Positions 56,824 through 64,000 of a DNA stretch of 64,000 nt are shown here, one piece after another. This DNA comes from Leptasterias polaris. Lineage: Eukaryota; Echinodermata; Asteroidea; Forcipulatida; Asteriidae. The stretch's first letter is position 1. Each line of letters begins with the position of its first letter. The position numbers were made by a program, and so were the translations under genes. The notes under the pieces were generated by a model, which saw nothing but the letters and a program-made list of their open reading frames with translations, was not told the DNA's origin and made no database searches. The stretch lies in NCBI GenBank assembly GCA_037783415.1, contig JAZGTN010000022.1:7662001-7726000 (forward strand), given 5' to 3'.

Positions 56824-59800
56824 CTGGAAGGAAAGGAAAGAGAGTGAGATAAAATATGTCTCACTAAACAGAAAATTCCAGCTACCAATATACATAGTAT
56901 TATTCTACATTTCTATTTAGTGCTACCACTATCTTCCTTGTTTTATCCATCAGACTAACACGGCTATTTTTTAGTTTTGTCTATATACTTCTGGTAATGA
57001 AACCATGATGCCTCATAATATAAAACAAATTGCCCAAGGGTGCCAAGCGGGCACCCGTCAGATTTTGAACCTAGACACCCTAATCTATAATTTTCAGCAA
57101 TAAAATTACATTTGTACCCTACTTCACGGTCCTTCCAATTTTGTTCATCCAATCGACTATAAGTGTACTTAATCGCTATAGCTCGCAAGCCTGAGGAAAC
57201 ATGTCAAGGGTGCTTGCTATGTGAACCAGAAACACCGGGGTTAACCCCTACTCTTCCATGATAAGTGTTCTGGGTTCTTTTACGTGTACTACCAATTCTA
57301 GTACATGGGACCTGTGGCTGAATGTCCCATCAGAAGGACAAAGCAATTATCAAGTATCTTGCAAAATGACACAAGTGCCACGACCGGGACTCAGAAACAC
57401 CAGCAGAGCTTGAATCCAGTGCTCTTAACTGCTCCGCCACGACACATGTAGTGTACCAATAAATAGTCAAAATGGAGATCAGCGATAAAATATGATTGTT
57501 TATAATCACTAATTTTATTCTGTGAATTTTTGTAATGAGCAGCACTAGACTTTTGAGTGCACGTGAGGTTGAAGGATTGCAATAAAATTAGTCTTATTAA
57601 AGAATTGACTAGGCTGAATAGTCTATTCATTTTTATTTCCTGTTCACAATGCATTCTTTGTTGTCAATGATTGTATCAATTTTTGCCTTTTTCGGTTAAT
57701 GACATTTTCACAGGGTGGTAGTTTTCTGTGTATAGATGTAGTAATTACAAAACAAATTGAGGAGTAAAAATAAACACATCTGTTGGCGAATGCTGCAGTC
57801 AGAGAAGCAGATGGTACTAACTGTCACCTTGCTAATTGTGGATGGATTTTACATTCGGTGAAAATACTATGACAGGTTTTTGCTGTTTCTTAACCATTCA
57901 AGAACATGTAACATTGGTAAAATTGGTAAAATTGTCAAAGACCAATATTCACACTTGATGTAACCCAACATGTATACGAAAGAACAAAACTATGAAAGTG
58001 TATGCTCAGTCAGTCATTGGAGTCACATAAAACATAAAAACAAATCCTGAAATGATTTTACTGTTTTCAAACATTGAGTTTTTGCCTTGCAAGATCAAAT
58101 TTAATTGTTTTTCTAATTTCTCATAAACTATTGCATTTCAAGCAACAATATTTCAAAGGAAGTTTTCCATCATGCCCAACTTTATACCATGTACTGTATG
58201 TTATGTGCTTATATGTGAACACTTAATGTATATTTTTACTCTTACCAATGTTGTTCATACCCTTTATAAGAGAAATATAGAGAGGATAACAATATTTGAA
58301 CTTTAAAAAGTCAGCAATCTACTTACTGGCAGTGCTGGTCATTGACCATTCCATAAATATGAATCTCATCACAAACTGCACGGGCCAGCAACATGGTGAA
58401 CCATCCTGTACTCAAATAGGTCCCTGACGCCATCCTGTCAGAATAAAAACCGAAGCATTTTTGTTTCAAATTAACGTAGTCGTAGAGCAATGTAGTGGAC
58501 AACTAGCTCTGATGATGCCTTACTTCTACATATCCCAAGTTCCTGTTGCACTCTTGGGGAAGTCGGTCGTTCTCAAGATTTAGCCCACCACTTTGGAACA
58601 GACTCCCTTACTGAACTCAGAAAAAACACCTGATCTACACAACTAAAAATTCAGTTAAAACCCTATCTTTTCCGTAACTCCTAACGTAATCAGTTAGATT
58701 ATTGATTTTGTGTTTATACAATTCTGCCCTTTCCTCTCAGCCGTGCAAAGAGTGCCATGTCTGAATGACGTTGTGGAAGATGTGAAGGTAATCCGGTAGA
58801 TTGCAAATTCTGATATTACTTTTGGAAAACAGTGTCGAAATGTAACATTTCTTGTTGGCCATAATGCAGAGCTGCCAAACATTTGCATCTTGCATGTCAT
58901 TGTCAGGGAGATTTTGTACAACAAACAGGGAGATATTTAGAATTAATTTCAATATAATACATAAAAAGTTTCCATAATCATTGTCAGAACATGGAAAGTT
59001 TGTTTTCTTTTCAGGGAATTTTCTGCAGAATCAGGAAGAGTTGGCAGCTCTGACAATGTGCAGAAATATAAAAAATGTAGGTTTTTCTGTTGAAATTTAC
59101 CGAAGATCCAGATAGAGGTGTTAATGAAGTGGGTTAGAGAAGGTCGGGAGGGCAGTTGATTTTAATGACTCACATGATCCCGACAAATGCAAAAAACATG
59201 TGCAATACCTTGGGACGCCAGTTTCAGCTTCGAATATTTCATCACATTTGTTCATCTGTTTCTGAGTTATATGATAGAATTCCGTCTTCTTGAACTTCTT
59301 AGCAACGTCTCTGAGAATGTTGTATGCGTATCCTTTCCCATTCGGACTCAGGGGTTTTGCTGGTCCCCATCCCACAACATACTCAGGTGGACTCGGGTTA
59401 CCGACCAGAGAGTAGTGGTTCTTCTTAAGGTGTGGGGTTGATGAATGAGCAATAACTCGGACCGTTGTTCGAGACCCCACATCTTCCTCATATCCAGAGG
59501 ACGGTGCATTATTCATTCGAAAGACGCAGTCAGCTTTGTCGATAAGATAGCCGGCGCTAGAGTTCAGAAGCTGTCCAGAGCTGGACACAAAGGCACATTG
59601 TATGCAGTGAAGATTCAGTTTCTAATTTATAGGGATAACACCAAACCAAACAACACGAAATTAGACACTTATGAGCGAAATTTGAAACATGGTGTCATTG
59701 TCTTTCAAAACTAATGGCCGTTGAATAACATTCCAGGAGGAATACTTCGTCAGTAAAAATGTCAAATTCTAGGCCGTTTTGATTGAATATCACATGGAAA

Positions 59801-61668
59801 TCAGGAATGAACCAAAACATCCCCGTACAAAAAAGTACAGACCCATTTTTTGTCAGAATGATGTCATCAGATGTTTTGGATGTTGGGAAATATTGCCCCT
59901 GACAGTTATCGAATACAATGGCAATTTACACCATTTTATCTTGAGGTTAGAGATTTGTATTTTTTCCCTCACTCAAATGGAAACTTCTATTGGAAAATGT
60001 GTACAACACAACATTGAATTTGACATTTCCCTTGCTCTTTAAATTATTAGGTGTTCAGGCACTCTGCCCGGAACACATCTTGTTTGTTTTGATTTGAGGC
60101 GTTCCAAACACCTAGAGTTTTTCGTTTAGAAGACAAACTCTAAATTTCTAGTTTTTTGTTTGTTTTCACTGTAACATGACCTGCTGATTTTAAAGAAACT
60201 TTTACAGTTTGGATGTCAATGTTTAACAAAGACTACAATGTAGAAGATGGAAATTAATCTAATAATCAAATAAGTAAAACAATAGTGTACATGTACTTCC
60301 CCTTTAAAGGTAGGGTCATAGATTGGTAAATACTCCCCAAATTAATGACCATAAAAACTGACTTGGTGGTTGAAGCACTGCAGCTCTTAATAGTATAAAC
60401 TATTTTGAAAAAAGCATTCTCTTTGAAGTAAAATGGTTTTCATAACTTTTCACCCAAAACATTTGAATCTGAGAAACGATTTATGCATGAATTATTTTTC
60501 CAGATTTTTGAGGGTAATTGCCAGGTGTCCATTCGCGAATGCTGCCAACAGAGATGCGGTTGGTACTCGCTGTCACCTCACTAAACGTGGATGGATTCAA
60601 CGCTCTTGTAAAAATACTGTGACAGTTTTTGCTGTATTCTCAACAAATAGACGCTGTATTCAGCCGAAACTTTCACATGTGACTTTTATTGTAGCTTTCT
60701 TTTAAAAAATTCCTATAACTAAGCATTATGTTGAAAAAACCCAATCTATGACCCTACATTTAAGGCACTTTAAAGGGTGTGTACAACATTGGTAAGAATG
60801 AAAATATAAATGTTCACAGATTTGCACATAACTTACATGGTATAAAGATAGTCATGGTGGAAAACTTCCCTTGAAATAGTTTTGCTTGAATGCCATAGTT
60901 TTTAGGAAATGAGTAAAATAATAGTCTTTATCCTGCAAGATAAATTCCGATGTTTGGAAAGAAGTTAAAACACATAAGGGAGTTTTCACTGTTTTCTCAT
61001 GACTCTGAAGACCGATTGAGCTTAAACTTTCACAGGTTTATTTCATGTATATGTTGGGTCACATCAAGTTTGGATACAGGTCTTTGGCAAGTTGTACACA
61101 CCCTTTAATTTATCCACATCTCCAGTCAAGCCATCCTTTTTTAAATGACCACGCCTGCTGTTACTACCTTTTTGTGATCCAACACAGATATGAAGCCATG
61201 GTGGGTATACAAGGGATCAAGCGTTGGAACAACTTTCGACTTGTTCTCAGAACTTGGAGAATCTAGCAGTTTTTGGCGACTTGGCGATTTCAAACGATTC
61301 AAAATGTTTGTGGGTGCATCGGCCTCCTCTGCCTGTATTGCTGTTTTCACTTTTGTATTTGCATTTTTATTCGATTTGTTGGAGCCCCGAAGATTTTCTG
61401 ATTCATCCCCTGCAGATGTCTTAACAGTCGTTTGATTTCCGATAGATCGAGAAGAATGTACTGAAAGATTTGGAAAAATACTCGCAAATATTCTGCTTGA
61501 AGTTTTCTGAATTTTCGAAATGGATGTTGAAGAAAAATTAGACAGTAGGCCTACAGAAAGATACAAGTTGCCTAATAGTTCTTCTTTGGCATTGTTATGT
61601 ATTAAGTTAGTGTAAAAATAGGTGCCAGTTAGAGTGAAGACTGAAAGCATAAGGCATAAGAAGAACAT
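56634..61668 (-). CDS. Alpha-N-acetylgalactosaminide alpha-2,6-sialyltransferase, ST6GalNAc III-VI clade (four exons)
   Basis: Coding exons in order are 61168-61668, 59209-59621, 58327-58434 and 56634-56823, total 1212 nt, 403 residues. Splice borders are GT/AG and phases agree. The product is a type II Golgi protein: a short cytoplasmic start, a signal anchor at about residues 2-24, a long stem to about residue 165, then the GT29 catalytic domain. Motif L runs from C176 (CAFVSSSGQLL) through RMNNAP and DVGSRTTVRVI; motif S is TYLSTGWFTM with C326; motif III is YHYYE (350-354); motif VS is H375 and E380. It should transfer Neu5Ac from CMP-Neu5Ac to GalNAc O6 on sialylated O-glycans or gangliosides. 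Which of the vertebrate III-VI paralogues is closest cannot be decided here. The stem is longer than in vertebrate members (about 300-340 aa in total) and has several N-X-S/T sequons. An ATTAAA at 56500-56505 could be the polyadenylation signal. Confidence 0.93.
57180..57448 (-). mobile_element. Class II tRNA-like SINE
   Basis: The minus strand starts GTGTCGTGGCGGAGCAGTTA (box A like that of tRNA-Leu/Ser), then AGAGCACTGGATTCAAGCTC and GAGTCCCGGTCGTGGCAC (part of box B; a small deletion removed GGGTTC). The body runs through TTGATAATTGCTTTGTCC and ends GCTTGCGAGCTATAGCGATT. Sequence to about 56985 (TTCTGGTAATGAAACCATGA) also matches the 38995-39022 region but with an extra internal segment here. 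It sits in sialyltransferase intron 3. Confidence 0.75.
57904..58266 (+). mobile_element. TTAA-type MITE copy, diverged
   Basis: It starts around AACATTGGTAAAATTG, includes CACTTGATGTAACCCAACAT, GAAAGTGTATGCTCAGTCAG and AAGTTTTCCATCATGCC, and ends ACCAATGTTGTTCATACCCT. The order is the same as in 40176-40531. It lies in sialyltransferase intron 3. Confidence 0.7.
58327..58434 (-). CDS. Sialyltransferase exon 3 (motif S)
   Basis: 108 nt, acceptor TTCTGACAG and donor GTAAGT. It encodes residues 306-340: MASGTYLSTGWFTMLLARAV, CDEIHIYGM, VNDQHC. LSTGWFTM...CD.I..YGM is the small sialylmotif. C326 should form the conserved disulfide with C176 of motif L. Confidence 0.96.
58867..59052 (-). mobile_element. 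Inverted-repeat (MITE-like) element, copy 2
   Basis: The ends CAGAGCTGCCAA and TTGGCAGCTCTG are perfect 12-bp inverted repeats. The body matches 1498-1696 in the opposite orientation (for example CAGGGAGATTTTGTACAACA). It is located in sialyltransferase intron 2. Confidence 0.75.
59209..59621 (-). CDS. Sialyltransferase exon 2 (motif L)
   Basis: 413 nt from acceptor ATAAATTAG to donor GTATTG. It encodes residues 168-304 and part of 305: KLNLHCIQCAFVSSSGQLLN, then the CVFRMNNAPSSGYEEDVGSR stretch, and ends EIFEAETGVPR. This contains the whole large sialylmotif, which binds CMP-sialic acid. The frame continues from exon 1 in phase 0. Confidence 0.96.
59622..61167. other. Sialyltransferase intron 1
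   Basis: It holds one near-intact TTAA-type MITE at 60770-61108 and otherwise no recognised feature. TTCGCGAATGCTGCCAACAG at 60533 resembles GTTGGCGAATGCTGCAGTCA at 57782, hinting at one more dispersed repeat. Confidence 0.55.
60770..61108 (-). mobile_element. TTAA-type MITE, best-preserved copy (339 bp)
   Basis: The terminal 18 nt, TTAAAGGGTGTGTACAAC and GTTGTACACACCCTTTAA, are perfectly inverted. With TTAA as target duplication, the element proper starts AGGGTGTGTACAAC. There is no reading frame, so it depends on a TTAA-specific transposase (piggyBac or Kolobok type) elsewhere. Other copies here are at 38024, 40176, 55858 and 57904. Confidence 0.85.
61168..61668 (-). CDS. Sialyltransferase exon 1 (membrane anchor and stem)
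   Basis: ATG at 61668 begins MFFLCLMLSVFTLTGTYFY, a signal anchor. A splice acceptor (TTGCTTTACAG) lies only 6 nt upstream, so a 5' non-coding exon, or one adding a few residues in phase 0, probably exists further right. The stem is Ser/Lys/Asn-rich with sequons NFS, NLS, NQT and NKS (twice). The end, HHGFISVLDHKK, matches the GY..V.DHK that precedes motif L in vertebrate ST6GalNAc V/VI. The donor is GTAGTA. Confidence 0.85.
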
Positions 61669-61674
61669 CTGTTT

Positions 61675-62850
61675 CTGTAAAGCAAGACAAACAAACAAAC
61701 ATTTTAAAGGAATATGAACATTTCAGTTAATGGTATACAGTGATTGACCTTTGTCTTGGTTCGGCCATCTTATTTTCAACCAATAGACCTTTCTATTGTT
61801 GATAAATAAACCTCGCTGTTGGCAAGGACGGCCGAATGCTAGCAAAGCAATCAGTCATGTTAACAGGTGTGATGTTGTGACCGAATTCAACATTTTCTGC
61901 AAGCTTTTAATTAAATAAAATACCTCCCATGATCGGTTGCTTTCCCCCCCAACAAATTCAACACTATTTTTGAATATTTATGTAACATTGTTACAAACTG
62001 TGGCTATCTGTTTTTGTTTTGCATTGATGGCTTTCCATAGTTGTCCAACTTCGGTTGGAAAAACTCGGGATGTGACGTTGCAATAGAAATGTCTTTGGTG
62101 ACCAAAGGGCTGGAATGGGGGGGGGGGGGGGGGGGCACAGTGCCCTCTACACGGAAATGAAAACATGAGTTATCATTGTTGATGCAGCCACAACTGGTTA
62201 ATAAACCCTGATAAAGAATACATGTGCCACTGGACATTGCACTTTAAAAAAGGTTGATTCCCTTGTGTTGAGCTTTTTCAACATTCTACCTCAGGTGCAA
62301 TAAGGCAGATAATGAAGAGTCATGCTTTGTTTGTTGTACACTGTACATCAGAAACATGTGGGAGGTTGGTTAAAGGCAAAGTATAGCTTTGGTTTTTGGA
62401 ACCGTTCGATTGTTTTAATCATACAAATATAGATATACAATAAAACTAACCTGTGAAAATTTCATTTCAAAAGGTGGTAGCGTTTTTGAGGTATCGCTGA
62501 AAATCTGGAGCAGTTATGTCCACACAGGAAGAATAATCCGTAGTTGGATAGCCTTGCTCAAGGCGGTCGAAGTTTTCACTCCGAAAGAGACGCCGTATAA
62601 CCAACCCGTAGCTGTACACACTAGCACTGTGCGTAATATGAATGTGTATCACACACAGCGCACGACGCCCGTACTAGTACTACTGTCCGCGGGTCATCCG
62701 CAGTCGTATCCTGTCCGCATGCGGAAACCGTCAGGCCGACCAGACCAGAGTGTCTACGTGTACATCTCACATACCACGCAAGCACTGGGCTACACACCCA
62801 CACAAGTGTGTAACAGCCTGCAATCGTGGACCCTCCTTTGTTCAACTCTT
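61675..62850. other. Intergenic or 5' flank of the sialyltransferase gene
   Basis: It contains a poly-G run near 62118-62135 and, from about 62370 to 62560, sequence that reads like another dispersed element (GGCAAAGTATAGCTTTGG, CAATAAAACTAACCTGTGAA). The sialyltransferase promoter is presumably in the left part, but I see no specific signal. Confidence 0.4.
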
Positions 62851-63062
62851 TGTGATAGTGTGGTGATTACGGCCTGTGAATGTTATTGTATTTGTACACA
62901 ATGTATTATGTAATAAATCAGCGAGGCTTGACGGCATGAGTGGCCAGCTTTAGCGGGCTGGCCACGAGGCCGGCAGTCTGAATCCTGCACCGAAACTTAC
63001 TTCTCTCCGTGCACGAGACTCTCGACTCACCCCCTTGTACCAGTTGTACGCAGAATACAACA
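62851..63062 (+). mobile_element. Right part of a 5' long terminal repeat (LTR)
   Basis: The sequence ends CAGAATACAACA one base before a primer-binding site, as LTRs do. AATAAA at 62912-62917 fits the LTR polyadenylation signal. TGTGATAGTG at 62851 would give TGT...ACA ends, but the true left border could be further left (to about 62620), as no second LTR is in the window to compare. Confidence 0.6.
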
Positions 63063-63063
63063 T

Positions 63064-63075
63064 TGGCGACGAGGA
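63064..63075 (+). other. Primer-binding site complementary to tRNA-Ser
   Basis: TGGCGACGAGGA is the complement of a tRNA 3' end TCCTCGTCG plus CCA, which is that of animal tRNA-Ser(GCT) as I know it. It lies one base after the LTR end. The 12-of-12 match makes an LTR retrotransposon the simplest reading of this region. Confidence 0.75.
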
Positions 63076-63836
63076 GAAACTCCTATAGTTTGCGTGCAAG
63101 CCACCCATACGTCTAGTCAACCTTGAGGTATTATTTTGCAAAAACTTGTCACCATTTTTCCAGTTGAAAAGAACACATTATTTGTGAACATTTTCAATTG
63201 GTATTTACAGTTAGTATTTAAATAAAATAAAAAAACATTTCTAAGCTTGTCGAAATTATCAGCGTTGGTCGGAAGTGGTAATTTCAATTCATCAACACTT
63301 TGGTGACATTTTTGACATTGTTGCCCAAAACATTTTCGAGCTCGTCGAAATTATCGGTGTTGGTCGGAAATGTTCATTTCAATTCATTAACATTTTTGTG
63401 CAAAATTGTTTCTGTCAACATTGGTTGACATTGTGAAAGGTTTTACATTTTGTCGGCATTCTCGGCTCCTGTTGAATTTGTCGGCATCCCAAATAGGATG
63501 AAGTAAAATAATATTGTGTCATTCCTGAGCTTTGTAATTTTGTATTTGTATTGATACATGCTAAAGATTCTGCTGTTTTTGCATTGCATTGCGTGGTGCG
63601 TTTTATAACAAAAGCGGAGGAACTATAACGTTCATTTTTGGTCTCACCAAAACGTTTTTCCTAACTGTTATCTGGACAAACTGCTGGGCGTCACTGCCAG
63701 CAGAAGGCGTTAACAGTTAACGTAAAAGTGACTGTCTATAATTATAGACTTTGTAGCAGATTTGATATATTTCCCTTTATTTAATTGTTATTTATCAATA
63801 CATGTACTGTGACTCTTGGCGTACTATATTCAAACC
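63076..63836 (+). other. Retrotransposon leader with a 95-nt direct repeat
   Basis: No open frame. Two diverged copies of about 72 nt (63233-63304 and 63328-63400) share AGCT(T/C)GTCGAAATTATC, GTTGGTCGGAA and ATTTCAATTCAT, with a period of 95 nt. The stretch ends in CAAACC directly before the ATG at 63837. Confidence 0.55.
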
Positions 63837-64000
63837 ATGGCCATAAATATCAACAAAGCATCCGTAAAAGAACTAACTACTTTACCAGGGATAGGGGTCA
63901 AGTTTGCCCAAATCATAGTTTCGAAAAGAGAAGAGCTGGGTCCATTGGTAACAATTGATACTTTTCATGACCACCCTGCCCTGCAAACTAAGCTAAATGA
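63837..64000 (+). CDS. N-terminus of an ORF with a helix-hairpin-helix domain (runs off the window)
   Basis: ATG in the good context CAAACCATGG opens 54 codons without a stop up to the window end. It begins MAININKASVKELTTLPGIG and continues VKFAQIIVSKREELGPLV. The pattern INKAS..EL..LPGIG...A..I...R...G is the ComEA-type helix-hairpin-helix (HhH) motif, a non-specific DNA-binding fold, here within the first 37 residues. Its position about 760 nt after the primer-binding site suggests it is the first ORF of the LTR retrotransposon, in the place of gag. A host gene behind an unrelated solo LTR is the alternative. Confidence 0.7.
   Translation, partial: MAININKASVKELTTLPGIGVKFAQIIVSKREELGPLVTIDTFHDHPALQTKLN

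Noticed and set aside
61141..61435. Plus-strand ORFs antisense to the sialyltransferase first exon
   Set aside because: Shadows of the coding strand; no splice context or recognisable product.
62118..62135. Poly-G and poly-C runs here and near 581, 13232, 29345, 43798, 45069, 46550, 47076 and 53642
   Set aside because: Common homopolymer tracts, also prone to sequencing error; no function can be inferred.

Overview
The window looks like nuclear DNA of a marine deuterostome, most likely an echinoderm and probably a sea star. This is an inference from three things: AT-rich, intron-rich animal gene structure; COMMD10 and ST6GalNAc-type sialyltransferase genes; and a dense load of short inverted-repeat elements (a GGGCCCAAT-ended family, a GCTATGGCT family, a TTAA-flanked family) with tRNA-derived SINEs, which I associate with echinoderm genomes. 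There are no bacterial operons, CRISPR arrays or functional RNA genes that I can support. Nearly all short ORFs here are chance or repeat-derived, because real coding sequence lies in short spliced exons.

Layout. (1) About 1-27255, plus strand: the 3' part of a gene for a single-pass membrane protein. I could assemble a Thr/Pro-rich extracellular stalk, a transmembrane exon and a Ser/Pro-rich cytoplasmic tail. Every exon junction is phase 1, and four candidate exons of only 27-69 nt, each encoding Cys residues, fit the same phase. I do not recognise the family. (2) 27256-35392: 3' flank and repeats. (3) 35393-42939, minus strand: a complete seven-exon COMMD10 gene (198 codons plus stop), whose introns are full of nested mobile elements and minisatellites. 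(4) 42940-56633: a gene-poor stretch with two foldback elements, an interstitial telomere-like tract, minisatellites and a broken non-LTR retrotransposon end. (5) 56634-61668, minus strand: a four-exon GT29 sialyltransferase (403 aa) of the ST6GalNAc III-VI clade with all four sialylmotifs. (6) About 62850-64000, plus strand: the 5' end of an LTR retrotransposon, with an LTR end, an exact tRNA-Ser primer-binding site, a leader, and an ORF that opens with a helix-hairpin-helix domain and runs off the window.

The three host genes have no obvious functional link: a cell-surface receptor-like protein, a trafficking/NF-kB-related adaptor, and a Golgi glycosyltransferase. The most interesting items are the mini-exon stalk of gene 1, the inverted-repeat element that forms the COMMD10 exon 3 splice-donor context, the two long-arm foldback elements near 41.2 and 45.1 kb, the minisatellite that expanded inside a mobile-element copy, and the HhH-first LTR element at the right edge. 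Exon boundaries were derived by eye from splice signals, reading phase and recalled protein families. They are not backed by transcripts.
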